NCBI RefSeq assembly: GCF_025938155.1
Contig: NZ_JAPCZG010000002.1
Span: 310,001-374,000, forward strand
DNA length: 64,000 nucleotides
From: Novosphingobium sp. KCTC 2891
GTDB taxonomy: Bacteria; Pseudomonadota; Alphaproteobacteria; Sphingomonadales; Sphingomonadaceae
Direction of reading: 5' to 3'
Numbering within the stretch: the stretch's first letter is position 1; every line of letters starts with the position of its first letter. The position numbers and the translations under genes are program-made. Positions 51,785 to 61,767 of the stretch are shown here, one piece after another. A model generated the notes under the pieces. The model ran no database searches. It was not told the origin of the DNA and saw nothing but the letters and a program-made list of their open reading frames with translations.

Positions 51785-53643
51785 GCCGCGATCCTGCGAC
51801 GGGCATGGACGAGCAGGCTGGCGAGCGCAGCGGGGGTAATCCCCGCGATGCGGCCCGCCGCCGCCAGTGTGTCTGGCCGGGACTTCTCCAGCCGCTCGAC
51901 CATCTCACGCGAGAGGCCGGGCACGTCGGCAAAGGGAAAGCCCTCCCCCAGTGGCACCGCATCGCTCGCGCGCAAGTCGCGCAGTTCGGCATCCTGCCGG
52001 GCGAGATAGGGCGCATAGGCGGCGTCTTCCTCGACCTCCTCGACCAGCAGCGGATCGAAGGCTTCTTCGCCAATCCATGGCCGCAGCGATTCGAGCGCCA
52101 CGTCGGGAAAACGGAGCCACTCCATCAGCGGCCGACGAGTGCCATCGGCACGAACCATGACTCCTTCGCGCGCGAGGTCGCCGGGCGTGGCCTGCTGCGA
52201 CAGGGCACCTTCAAGCCGGGAGCGCGCCTCCGCACGGGCCAACCACCAATCGCGGCGCTCTTCGCCCACGCAGCCAGCGGCCAGTGCCAGCGGGGTGAGC
52301 CGCGACGAGGCATTGTTGGCGCGCAGACGCAGCCGATACTCGGCGCGCGCGGTCAGCATCCGATAGGGCTCGCTGACGCCGTGCAGCGTCAGGTCGTCGA
52401 TCATCACCGCCATGTAGCTGTTGGCACGGTCGAGCGGCGCGGGCTCGCGGCCGAGCACGGCGGCCGCCGCGTGCATTCCGGCGACGAGACCCTGCGCGGC
52501 GGCTTCCTCATACCCGGTGGTGCCGTTGATCTGCCCCGCGCAATAGAGTCCCGGCAGCGCCCGCACTTCCAGGCTGCGATGGAGCGCACGCGGATCGATG
52601 TGATCGTATTCGACCGCGTAACCCGGCACGGTGATCTCCACCCCTTCGAGACCCTCGATCGAGCGCATCATCGCGACCTGGACATCGGTGGGCAGCGAGG
52701 TGGACACGCCATTGGGATAGACGGTGTGATCGCCCAGCCCTTCCGGCTCGAGGAAAATCTGGTGGCCGTCGCGATCGCCGAAGCGATGGATCTTGTCCTC
52801 GATCGACGGGCAATAGCGCGGACCCTGCGCGCCGATGGCGCCGGTGAACAGCGGCGAGCGGTCCAGCCCCGCGCGGATGATGTCGTGCGTGCGGGCATTG
52901 GTCCGCGCGATGGCACAGAACACCTGCGGCACCGGCCGCTCGCCATGCGTGTCGAGCGCGGTGAGCGGCGACATCGTCCACGGGTCGCGATCGCTCGGCT
53001 GCTCGGGCAGGCGCGCCCAATCGATGGTGCGGCCATCGAGGCGTGGTGGCGTGCCGGTCTTGAGCCGGGCCATCGGCAGGTCGGCAGAGCGCAGTTGCTG
53101 CGCGAGACGATGCGCCGCGCTTTCACCGATCCGGCCGCCGTCCATGCGCTCCTCGCCGCGGAACAGCCGGCCGCCCAGGAACGTGCCCGTGCAGAGCACG
53201 ACCACCCCTGCCTCGAGCACGGTGCCGTCGGCGAGGTCGATCCCGGTCACGCGGCCCCCGGCCAGACGCAGCGCGGCGGCTTCGCCCTCCACCACGTGAA
53301 GGCCGGATTGTTCGGCGAGCATGCGCTGGATCGCCGCACGGAACAGGGCACGGTCCGCCTGGACGCGCGGCCCCTGCACCGCGCTTCCCTTCGAGCGGTT
53401 GAGCATCCGGTAATGGATCGCGGCGGCATCGGCGGCGCGGGCCATCAGCCCGTCGAAGGCATCGACCTCGCGCACGAGATGGCCCTTGCCCAAGCCACCG
53501 ATGGCGGGGTTGCAGCTCATCGCGCCGATGGTGCGGGCATCGAAACTGACGAGCGCCGTGCGCGCGCCCAACCGCGCCGCGACCGCCGCGCTCTCGACGC
53601 CGGCGTGCCCGCCGCCGACCACGATAATGTCGAACTGGTGCAT
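51781..53643 (-). CDS. mnmG: tRNA uridine-5-carboxymethylaminomethyl modification enzyme MnmG
   Basis: 620 residues from ATG 53643 ([20 protein letters not shown]); another ATG lies at 53673. FAD-dependent partner of MnmE in making cmnm5U34 in tRNA. FAD-binding [18 protein letters not shown] at the start; [20 protein letters not shown] and [20 protein letters not shown] later; the C-terminal helical domain ends near the stop. MnmE is just upstream on the same strand across a spacer with two parS sites. Confidence 0.96.
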   Translation of the reverse strand: MHQFDIIVVGGGHAGVESAAVAARLGARTALVSFDARTIGAMSCNPAIGGLGKGHLVREVDAFDGLMARAADAAAIHYRMLNRSKGSAVQGPRVQADRALFRAAIQRMLAEQSGLHVVEGEAAALRLAGGRVTGIDLADGTVLEAGVVVLCTGTFLGGRLFRGEERMDGGRIGESAAHRLAQQLRSADLPMARLKTGTPPRLDGRTIDWARLPEQPSDRDPWTMSPLTALDTHGERPVPQVFCAIARTNARTHDIIRAGLDRSPLFTGAIGAQGPRYCPSIEDKIHRFGDRDGHQIFLEPEGLGDHTVYPNGVSTSLPTDVQVAMMRSIEGLEGVEITVPGYAVEYDHIDPRALHRSLEVRALPGLYCAGQINGTTGYEEAAAQGLVAGMHAAAAVLGREPAPLDRANSYMAVMIDDLTLHGVSEPYRMLTARAEYRLRLRANNASSRLTPLALAAGCVGEERRDWWLARAEARSRLEGALSQQATPGDLAREGVMVRADGTRRPLMEWLRFPDVALESLRPWIGEEAFDPLLVEEVEEDAAYAPYLARQDAELRDLRASDAVPLGEGFPFADVPGLSREMVERLEKSRPDTLAAAGRIAGITPAALASLLVHARRRIAA

Positions 53644-53688
53644 GGCCGCCGCGATAGTGGATTTGGCGTGCATCGTCAAAGCGCGCGA

Positions 53689-53704
53689 TGTTTCACGTGG
53701 AACA
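53689..53704. other. parS site 3 (mnmE-mnmG spacer)
   Basis: TGTTTCACGTGGAACA, the same 16 bp as site 2, in the 144-bp gap between mnmE and mnmG. Confidence 0.93.
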
Positions 53705-53771
53705 TTCGGGGTGAACCGTGCTTCGATCCGGCAAGGATAGGTAGTCAGGGTCCGCTCCGACGGACGGACGT

Positions 53772-53787
53772 TGTTCCACGTGGAACA
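53772..53787. other. parS site 4 (directly after mnmE)
   Basis: TGTTCCACGTGGAACA, a perfect 16-bp palindrome adjoining the mnmE stop codon (53788-53790). Its variant matches site 1 except for one base. Confidence 0.94.
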
Positions 53788-55089
53788 TCACTTGCCGATG
53801 CAGAAGCGACCAAACAGGGCGTCCAGCATATCCTCGGTGCCGGTGCGGCCGACGAGCTGGTCGAGCGCCCGGCGAGCGAGGCGCAGGTTTTCGGCAGCGA
53901 GCAGCGGGTCGGATTCGGCCACGGCACCATCCAGCGCTCCGGCAACTTCGGCCAGAAGGCGGTGCTGGCGGGCATTGAGCGCGGCTTCCCCCGGGGCAGG
54001 CATTGCCTGCCGGGCGTGGGTGACCAGCGCGGCACGGAGAGCGGATAGCCCTTCGCCAGTGCGTGCAGAGACCCGGTGCAGCGGCTGCGCCTTGCGCGCG
54101 GCGTCAGGTCGATCAGCCTGCGCCTCGATCTCCCACACGAATTGGGGCTGCGGGCCTTCGCCCTCGGGGCCGAGCCAGAGGATGAGATCGGCGCGCTCCG
54201 CTTCGGCGCGGGCGCGAGCGATGCCGATGCGCTCGATCTCCCCTGCCCCCTCTTCGCGCAAGCCCGCTGTGTCCACGAAGGTTAACGGCACGCCATCGAG
54301 CGCGACCGAGCGGATCAGCACATCGCGGGTGGTGCCGGGTTCGGCGGCGGTGATCGCGGCTTCGTCCTCGACCAGCGCGTTGAACAGCGTCGACTTGCCG
54401 GCGTTGGGCGGCCCCGCCAGCACGACGCGGAAGCCTTCCTTGAGCGGTTCGGCGCGGGGGCGTGACAGCCAGGCGGCGATGTCGCCGCGCAACGTGTCGC
54501 ATCCGGCAGCGAAGCCGGGCGGGAGCAGGTCCGCCCCTTCCCCAACGTCGTCCTCGTCGGAGAAGTCGAGCGCGGCCTCGATCCTTGCCGAAAGTCCGAG
54601 CAAGGCTTCGCGCCAACCGCCCACCGCGCGGGACAACGCGCCATCGGCCATGGCCAGTGCGGTGCGGCGCTGAAGCTCGGTCTCGGCGGACAGCAGGTCG
54701 GCAAGCCCTTCCGCCTCTGCCAGGTCGATGCGTCCGTTGGCGAAGGCGCGGCGGGTGAACTCGCCCGCCTCGGCGCGGCGCAGGCCGGGCAGGCGGGCCA
54801 GCGCCGCCTCTACCGCAGCGACGACCGCGCGGCCGCCATGGAGATGGAGTTCGGCGCAATCCTCGCCCGTGGCCGTCGCCGGACCGGGTAGCCACAGCAC
54901 CAGCGTGTGATCGAGCACGGTGCCATCAGCGGGATCGGCAAGCTGGGCCAGGCTGGCGCGGCGCGGCGCGGGACGCCTGCCCGCAAGCGCTTCGAGCGCG
55001 GGCCCGGCCTGCGGACCGCTCAGGCGGATGACGGCGATGCCGGCGGGAGGCTGACCGGAGGACAGCGCGAAGATCGTGTCGGAAGACAT
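53788..55089 (-). CDS. mnmE: tRNA uridine-5-carboxymethylaminomethyl modification GTPase MnmE
   Basis: 433 residues. Dimerising N-terminal folate-binding domain (MSSDTIFALSSGQPPAGIAV), helical domain, and an inserted G-domain: G1 LAGPPNAGKSTLFNALVEDE (about residue 230), TTRDV switch, G3 VDTAGLREEG. The C-terminus is GRFCIGK, the catalytic CxGK motif required for tRNA modification. It works with MnmG, encoded next on the same strand. Confidence 0.96.
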   Translation of the reverse strand: MSSDTIFALSSGQPPAGIAVIRLSGPQAGPALEALAGRRPAPRRASLAQLADPADGTVLDHTLVLWLPGPATATGEDCAELHLHGGRAVVAAVEAALARLPGLRRAEAGEFTRRAFANGRIDLAEAEGLADLLSAETELQRRTALAMADGALSRAVGGWREALLGLSARIEAALDFSDEDDVGEGADLLPPGFAAGCDTLRGDIAAWLSRPRAEPLKEGFRVVLAGPPNAGKSTLFNALVEDEAAITAAEPGTTRDVLIRSVALDGVPLTFVDTAGLREEGAGEIERIGIARARAEAERADLILWLGPEGEGPQPQFVWEIEAQADRPDAARKAQPLHRVSARTGEGLSALRAALVTHARQAMPAPGEAALNARQHRLLAEVAGALDGAVAESDPLLAAENLRLARRALDQLVGRTGTEDMLDALFGRFCIGK

Positions 55090-55174
55090 GATCCGGCTTT
55101 AGCGGCTTGGCGAGGAAGAAGAAGGGGGATTGGTTCGCGCGAGCCCGAGGCGCGAACCCGCCTCCCCGCGGCGT

Positions 55175-55438
55175 TCAGTCCTTCTTGCCGCCGGCCTTGA
55201 ACCCGGCCATCGCCGCGCCCGCGCCCTGCTCGACGAACTGCTGGAACATCTTCAGCCCCATCTCGCCCATCGGGGCGAGCTGCTTGGCATAGCCGCTCAG
55301 CTGGTCGAGCGAGGTGACGCCCTGCATCGCCTTGGCAATGGCATCGACATAGACGTCGTTTGCCTTCGACACATCCGGCAGGCCGAGGAAGCGGCGCGCT
55401 TCTTCCGGGGTGCAGTCGATTTCGACATTCATCTTCAT
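55175..55438 (-). CDS. small conserved protein, DUF6489-like
   Basis: 87 residues from ATG 55438 (MKMNVEIDCTPEEARRFLGL). The segment VDAIAKAMQGVTSLDQLSGY is predicted helical, followed by MGEMGLKMFQQFVEQGAGAA and a Lys/Gly-rich tail. The pattern fits DUF6489, a small alphaproteobacterial family. The same first residues also resemble the start of polyhydroxyalkanoate-associated small proteins, but I do not assign that role. Function unknown. It is co-directional with mnmE, 85 bases upstream of it. Confidence 0.72.
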   Translation of the reverse strand: MKMNVEIDCTPEEARRFLGLPDVSKANDVYVDAIAKAMQGVTSLDQLSGYAKQLAPMGEMGLKMFQQFVEQGAGAAMAGFKAGGKKD

Positions 55439-55562
55439 GCGATTCTTCCCTTCAGCGCGCGTGGCTGCGGCGAGAGTGTCACTTGCGCTTGGCAAAGTCC
55501 ACGGCCGGGGCCAAGTTGGCGCCCGACGACATATCCCCCCACCATAATGCAGGATGAGGACC

Positions 55563-56264
55563 ATGGGCGAAAAGACCACCATCGCGGGCTACCACGGCGA
55601 AGGCGAGATTCCTGTCTACGTCGCGCGGCCGGCGCAGCAGAGCGAAGCGGCCATCATCGTCGTGCCGGAAATCTTCGGCGTGAACGAAGGCATCCGCCAG
55701 AAGTGCGAAAGCTGGGCGAAGCTGGGCTATACCGCCGTGGCGCCGGACATCTTCTGGCGCTTTGCACCGGGGGTTGAGCTGAACCCCGACGTGCCCGAGC
55801 AGATGCAGGAAGCCTTCGGCTATTTCCAGCAGTACGACGCCAACGACGGCGTGAAGGACATCGAGGCGGTGATCCGCTGGCTGCGCCACGAGCAGGCGGT
55901 GGACAATGTCGGCCTTGTCGGGTTCTGCCTGGGTGGGCGCCTTGCCTACATGGCGGCGACGCGCACCGACATCGATGCCTCGGTCGGCTACTACGGTGTG
56001 ATGATCGACCAGATGCTGGACGAATCGCACGCCATCGCAAACCCGCTGATGCTGCACATTCCGACCGAGGATCACTTCGTGGGGCCGGAAGCGCAGAAGG
56101 CGATCCACGACGCGCTGGGGCCGAACCCCAAGGTGACGCTGCACGACTATGCCGGGCTGGACCATGGCTTTGCCGCCGAAATGGGCAACCGCCGCAACGA
56201 GGAAGGCGCGCAACTGGCCGACGGGCGCACGCGCGAATTCTTTGCGCAGCACCTGAAGCAGTAA
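55563..56264 (+). CDS. dienelactone hydrolase family protein
   Basis: 233 residues from ATG 55563. Alpha/beta hydrolase: nucleophile in VGLVGFCLGGRLAYMAATRT (G-x-C-x-G, Cys as in dienelactone hydrolases), acid region HIPTEDHFVGPEAQKAIHD and His in DYAGLDHGFAAEMGNR. It could hydrolyse dienelactone in chloroaromatic degradation, but many members act on other lactones or esters; no aromatic-degradation genes are nearby. It is divergent from the DUF6489 gene and convergent with the second hydroxylase. Confidence 0.88.
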   Translation: MGEKTTIAGYHGEGEIPVYVARPAQQSEAAIIVVPEIFGVNEGIRQKCESWAKLGYTAVAPDIFWRFAPGVELNPDVPEQMQEAFGYFQQYDANDGVKDIEAVIRWLRHEQAVDNVGLVGFCLGGRLAYMAATRTDIDASVGYYGVMIDQMLDESHAIANPLMLHIPTEDHFVGPEAQKAIHDALGPNPKVTLHDYAGLDHGFAAEMGNRRNEEGAQLADGRTREFFAQHLKQ

Positions 56265-56268
56265 GCGG

Positions 56269-57414
56269 TCAGATCCCCTCTTCCCCGTAGCCGCCGATCG
56301 CCTGGAAAATCCGGGCGATCGCGGCGCGGTCCGCCTCGCCAATTTCGGGGCGCCAGATTTCGAACAGCAGCACGACGCGCTCTTCCGGGCCATCGTTGCG
56401 CGCCTCGTGCTCGATCGAATCGTCGAACAGCAGCGGCACCCCCTCCTCCCACGAACGCACGTCGCTGCCCACGCGCAGCGTGCAGCCGGGTGCCGGACGG
56501 ATCGGCACGTGGCAGATCAGGCGCGTGTTGAGCATGCCGTGGTGGGGGGCGATGTGCGTGCCCGGCCGCAGCCGCGACCACAGGGCCATGGGCGCTCGGC
56601 CGGGGATCATCGGCATCGGGGCGTGCGACAGCGCTTCCATGGTCGCCGGACAGCGCGTGACGGCCTGCTCCACCGGCGCGCCGTCCTTCCAGAAATAATA
56701 GGCGCCCCAATCGGCCTTGCCCAGCAGCGGGTTGTTGGGCGCAGGCCGGTTGGCGGGGGCGGTGACGTAGGGCGTGAAGGCGTCGGTCCCGGTATCGGCA
56801 AGCACCTGCGCCAGTTCGTTCTTCATCCGCGGCAGCAGTTCGAGCACCGCGGCAAGCCACGGAAACTCCGACGGATCATAGAAGCGGCGCTGCGGCAGGC
56901 CCGGGAAATAGAACACCGATGGCTGCTGGAGGTAGAGCTGCCGTTCGCCGGTGAGCAGTTCGATCGCCTCGGCCATGGCGGGCGAAAGATCGGTGCCGAC
57001 CTCGGCCTTGAGATGCGCGGTGAAGGCGCGGTCGGTCTCCCCGATGAAGGCCCGGGCCTGTCCGGCGAGCGCTTCCAGCCCGCGCGGAATGCCACTGACC
57101 GCCGCCTGCGCCAGCGCGGTGCGATAGAAGCTGACGGCAGCGCGGTCATCGCGGCCCTGCTGGCGCAATTGTCCCTTGGCGAGCAGCGCGCCAACATCGC
57201 GCGGAGCCTGCGCCAACTGGCGGTCGAGCGCGTCCTCTGCGGCGGCGGGGCGGCCCAACGCGAGTTCCACCTGCGCCAGCGCAGGCCAGGGCATGGCGGC
57301 CGACGCATGGACCGCGGCGGCGCGCAGGCATTCGGCGGCGCGCGGCAGGTTGCGCGCACGCAGTGCGGCGATGCCTTCGGCGATGAGCTGGTCGGGTGTC
57401 ACGGCAAAAGGCAT
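56269..57414 (-). CDS. TPR-containing aspartyl/asparaginyl beta-hydroxylase, second copy
   Basis: 381 residues, start MPFAVTPDQLIAEGIAALRA. Residues 1-140 are TPR-like helices ([40 protein letters not shown]). The C-terminal 2-oxoglutarate/Fe(II) domain has HIAPHHGMLNTRLICHVPIR (first iron-ligand His region) and LLFDDSIEHEARNDGPEERV (second), matching the first copy at 15491-16699 in motif order. It is not near a TonB receptor here. Likely a different substrate from the first copy. A strong ribosome-binding site was not seen. Confidence 0.88.
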   Translation of the reverse strand: MPFAVTPDQLIAEGIAALRARNLPRAAECLRAAAVHASAAMPWPALAQVELALGRPAAAEDALDRQLAQAPRDVGALLAKGQLRQQGRDDRAAVSFYRTALAQAAVSGIPRGLEALAGQARAFIGETDRAFTAHLKAEVGTDLSPAMAEAIELLTGERQLYLQQPSVFYFPGLPQRRFYDPSEFPWLAAVLELLPRMKNELAQVLADTGTDAFTPYVTAPANRPAPNNPLLGKADWGAYYFWKDGAPVEQAVTRCPATMEALSHAPMPMIPGRAPMALWSRLRPGTHIAPHHGMLNTRLICHVPIRPAPGCTLRVGSDVRSWEEGVPLLFDDSIEHEARNDGPEERVVLLFEIWRPEIGEADRAAIARIFQAIGGYGEEGI

Positions 57415-57511
57415 ACTGCACGTGCCGCGCCGATCAAACGTTGCGTGAGGTCAATGTGGCTGGCACGCTGGCGGGCAACAGTCAGCACGAACAAAAACGG
57501 GAGATCAGACG

Positions 57512-57901
57512 ATGCAACTCGGGATCGGTGCGTGGCACCGCTATATGCAAAGCCAGGACCCGGAGCTGCTCGCCGAGCTGATCCACCCCGAGGCGGTTTT
57601 CCATTCGCCCGTGGTCCACACCCCGCAGCAAGGGCGCGAGATCGTGCTCAAGTACCTGATGGCAGCGGGCGACGTGCTGGGCAACGAAACCTTCCGCTAT
57701 GTGCGCGAAGTGGTCGACGGGCCGGAAGTCGTGCTGGAATTCGTGGCCGAGCTGGACGGCATCAAGATCAACGGGATCGACATGATCCGCTTCGACATGG
57801 AAGGCCGGATCATCGACTTCAAGGTGATGGTCAGGCCTCTGAAGGCCATCAACAAGGTCTGGGAAATGATGGGTGCGCAGTTGCAGAAGACCAGCGCCTG
57901 A
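57512..57901 (+). CDS. SnoaL/NTF2-like protein
   Basis: 129 residues, one NTF2-like cone fold: IGAWHRYMQSQDPELLAELI, AVFHSPVVHTPQQGREIVLK, VVDGPEVVLEFVAELDGIKI and the C-terminal IDMIRFDMEGRIIDFKVMVR. It resembles the polyketide-cyclase/ketosteroid-isomerase-like superfamily but has no clear catalytic residues that fix a substrate. The role is unknown. It has a GGGAG site before the ATG and a bidirectional-type terminator after it. Confidence 0.82.
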   Translation: MQLGIGAWHRYMQSQDPELLAELIHPEAVFHSPVVHTPQQGREIVLKYLMAAGDVLGNETFRYVREVVDGPEVVLEFVAELDGIKINGIDMIRFDMEGRIIDFKVMVRPLKAINKVWEMMGAQLQKTSA

Positions 57902-57910
57902 ACAGAAACA

Positions 57911-57941
57911 GAAAGGGGGCCGATTGGCCCCCTTTCCTTTT
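57911..57941. terminator. terminator between SnoaL-like gene and rho
   Basis: GAAAGGGGGCC (57911-57921), GATT loop, GGCCCCCTTTC (57926-57936), an 11-bp perfect stem followed by CTTTT. It ends the plus-strand SnoaL-like gene and, from the other side, can serve rho. Confidence 0.85.
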
Positions 57942-57958
57942 GTGGTTTCGCTGGACGA

Positions 57959-59215
<1,257 letters not shown>

Positions 59216-59483
59216 TGCCTGGTCTTCCAAAGGAGATCGGAATGGGCCGAACCAGCGGTCTTGGGGCTTGGAGAAAGCGGACCTGAGGCGGCGCGAGACG
59301 CGCGCCAATTCTGGAATAGCGCGCAGGGCATATGCCCGGGCGCGGCGGGCGTCAATCGCTTATGACCCGTCAGCCTTCCATATGCGGCAAATGCCGATGC
59401 CGGCATGGAACCGGGGATACGCTGCGGCGTTATCCGCATAGGGTGCGGAGCATCGTTGCGCTTCGCCCGGAGAGGAGAGAGCG

Positions 59484-59645
59484 ATGGTCCGGCTTCCGCA
59501 ACACGGGGCGATATTCCCCCGCCCTGCCCCGCAATCGGCAAGGGTCAATGCCTGGGGCGCGCAATGGAAATACCTGCCGCGCCGTGCCGCCGGGCTGGTG
59601 CGCAATTCGCTGCGAGACGGACTGAAGAAGATCCGCCCGGTTTAG
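59484..59645 (+). CDS. candidate small protein (53 aa)
   Basis: ATG 59484 follows a strong GAGAGGAGAGAG ribosome site and runs 53 codons to a TAG (59643-59645). It begins MVRLPQHGAIFPRPAPQSA and has a basic C-terminal half (WKYLPRRAAGLVRNSLRDGL then KKIRPV) that looks membrane- or nucleic-acid-binding. It sits in the rho-hemJ gap, in a 430-bp stretch without another gene. No homologue is recognised; the ribosome site is the main support. Confidence 0.45.
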   Translation: MVRLPQHGAIFPRPAPQSARVNAWGAQWKYLPRRAAGLVRNSLRDGLKKIRPV

Positions 59646-59648
59646 CCG

Positions 59649-60092
59649 TCAGAACGGCTTCAGGATCACCAGCACGACGATCAGCGCGGCGGCCACGCCG
59701 GGAATCTCGTTGAGCATCCGCAAGTGCCGGCCCGACAGCTTGCGGGTGCCGGTGGCCAGCGCTTGCGCATAGCTGGCCAGCCAGAACTGATAAGCGGTGA
59801 GCACCAGCACCAGCGCCAGCTTGGCGTGGAACCAGCCCTGCTGGAACGCACCGATGCTCATCGCCAGTGCAAGGCCGAACACCCAGACCGCGATCAGCGC
59901 GGGCCACATGATGATCTTCATCAGTTTGCGCTCACGGTCGATCCACACCGCGTTTTCGGGTGATCCTTCGGCCGCTTCCTGGTGATAGACGAAGAAGCGC
60001 GGCAGCATGAACAGCCCCGCCATCCAGAAAATCACGAAAATGACATGGCCCGCCTTGAGCCAGAGATAGATCATCGACAGCACCTGCAGCAT
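59649..60092 (-). CDS. hemJ: protoporphyrinogen IX oxidase HemJ
   Basis: 147 residues, four predicted membrane helices: MLQVLSMIYLWLKAGHVIFV, FWMAGLFMLPRFFVYHQEAA, MWPALIAVWVFGLALAMSIG, FHAKLALVLVLTAYQFWLAS. The conserved HVIFVIFWMAGLFMLPR block with His is the haem-binding signature of HemJ, the penultimate enzyme of haem synthesis in bacteria lacking HemG/HemY. hemE is a neighbour, with the GT-C gene between them. Confidence 0.93.
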   Translation of the reverse strand: MLQVLSMIYLWLKAGHVIFVIFWMAGLFMLPRFFVYHQEAAEGSPENAVWIDRERKLMKIIMWPALIAVWVFGLALAMSIGAFQQGWFHAKLALVLVLTAYQFWLASYAQALATGTRKLSGRHLRMLNEIPGVAAALIVVLVILKPF

Positions 60093-60271
60093 GGGATCCG
60101 TCCGGTTCGTCTGCCCTCGATCCCCCCAAGTGGTGGCTTTCGGGCCTGATGGAAGGGTTTGCAAGCCCAACCTTGGGGCACCCCGCAAGACGTTATCCTG
60201 CCATGGACCGGGCCATTTACCCGTTTCTCGCGAATTCGGGTTAGGGTCCTCGCCACGGCGGACGAGGAGAC

Positions 60272-61765
60272 GTGTGCTTGCGCGGGCAACCAAGAGCTAT
60301 CGACTTTGCCCGCTCGGCGATGCTGGCGGTGCTGGGCTGCGCGCTGGCGGCGGCGGTGCTGGCGGCAATCCGCTGGCGCAGTCCGTGGTATGACGAGTTC
60401 TACACCCTCTACGTGACGCGTCCGGGGGTGCCGTTGGGGATGCTGTGGCACGCCTGGCTGGCGGACAACCATCCTCCGCTGTTCTACGCGCTGGCCTGGG
60501 TGACGAATGCGCCGGGCGCGCATCTCGAGATCCGGCGACTGCTGAACGTGGGCATCCTGATCGGTGCGGCAGGTGCGTTGGGGCTGGTCGCCTGGCGCCG
60601 GCCACCATTGCGCACCACGCTGTTCGCCTATGCTGCGGGATTGTGCGCGGCGGTGCCGATGGTCGATCGCGCGGCGGACCTGCGCTCGTATTTCCTCTCG
60701 TTCTGCGCAGGCGCGGTGGCCGTGGCGGCACTGGCGGCCTTCGTCAAGCCGGGCGAACGGTTGCCGCGCAGAGCGGCGCTGTTCCTGGCGGCAAGCCTGC
60801 TGGCGGCCCTCACCGTCCACATCGTCACGACGCTGATCGTGGGTACGCTGGTGGGGGCGTTCTGCTGCTGGCTGCTGCTGGCGGGAGACCGCGCGGGAGC
60901 GCTCCGGCTTGCGGGAATCGCGGCGCTGGCGGCGGTGCCGGCCGCGATGGGCTATGCCCTGCAATTTGCGGTGATGAACGCCAACACGCGCGCCTTCTGG
61001 ATCGATGCGGGCTGGGAATATGCCTACTGGATCATTCGCGGAGAGACCGTTTCCGCCGCGTTCGCCAACCCGGTGCTGACGCTGGGCGGATGCTGCGGTC
61101 TGGCGTGGATCGCCTTGCGCGATGGCCGGGTGCGCCGCCTGTCTCCGGAACTGGGCCTGATCCTGACGCTGGGGTTCGGCACCGCGCTGGTGCTGGTCCT
61201 GCTGTTCGCGATGCACACCCAGCGGCCCATCGTGGTCGGGCGCTATCTCGTGGCGATCTACCCGCCGATCCTGATGGCGCTGGCGACCGGATGGGCTGCC
61301 CTTTGCAGCCGGATCGGAGCACGGTGGACAGTGGCGGTGGAAGCCCTGCTCGTCGCCGCTGCGCTGGCCGCCTTGCAGCACAACGTCTCGGTTCCGCTGA
61401 AGCGCACGGGCTGGGACGCGAGCGGCGCGGCCATCGCCCGGATCGCGGCTGCCTGCCCGGGCACCAAAATCCACATGAACACGGCGTGGAACGGGGCGAC
61501 TCTGGCACTGGCGCCAGCCGAAAATCTTGCGGTGGTGCCCTATGCCTATCGGCTCACGGCGGCGCGGCATGGCTTTGCGCTCGAACAACCGGGTTCACGC
61601 GCGATGGGCGGCCCCTGCCCTGCGGTGTTCTGGTCCGAGCACGTCACCACGCTGCACCCCACCGCAGACGATATCGCCCGCGATCTGCGCCGCCGGGGAT
61701 ACCAGGTCCACCACGGATACCTGCGACGGATCGGTGATGGACTGGTGTTCGTCGGCGGGCGCTGA
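60272..61765 (+). CDS. GT-C superfamily membrane glycosyltransferase-like protein
   Basis: About 497 residues from GTG 60272; TTG 60278 fits a GAGGAGA ribosome site better. Multi-span protein (about 10-11 helices: MLAVLGCALAAAVLAAIRWR, TTLFAYAAGLCAAVPMVDRA, LFLAASLLAALTVHIVTTL). The short loop after helix 1 holds SPWYDEFYTLYVTR, the D-E motif of lipid-linked-sugar-dependent GT-C enzymes such as ArnT/PMT. A soluble C-terminal part follows helix 10. Donor and acceptor are unknown. It lies between hemJ and hemE on the opposite strand. Confidence 0.78.
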   Translation: MCLRGQPRAIDFARSAMLAVLGCALAAAVLAAIRWRSPWYDEFYTLYVTRPGVPLGMLWHAWLADNHPPLFYALAWVTNAPGAHLEIRRLLNVGILIGAAGALGLVAWRRPPLRTTLFAYAAGLCAAVPMVDRAADLRSYFLSFCAGAVAVAALAAFVKPGERLPRRAALFLAASLLAALTVHIVTTLIVGTLVGAFCCWLLLAGDRAGALRLAGIAALAAVPAAMGYALQFAVMNANTRAFWIDAGWEYAYWIIRGETVSAAFANPVLTLGGCCGLAWIALRDGRVRRLSPELGLILTLGFGTALVLVLLFAMHTQRPIVVGRYLVAIYPPILMALATGWAALCSRIGARWTVAVEALLVAAALAALQHNVSVPLKRTGWDASGAAIARIAAACPGTKIHMNTAWNGATLALAPAENLAVVPYAYRLTAARHGFALEQPGSRAMGGPCPAVFWSEHVTTLHPTADDIARDLRRRGYQVHHGYLRRIGDGLVFVGGR

Positions 61766-61767
61766 GC

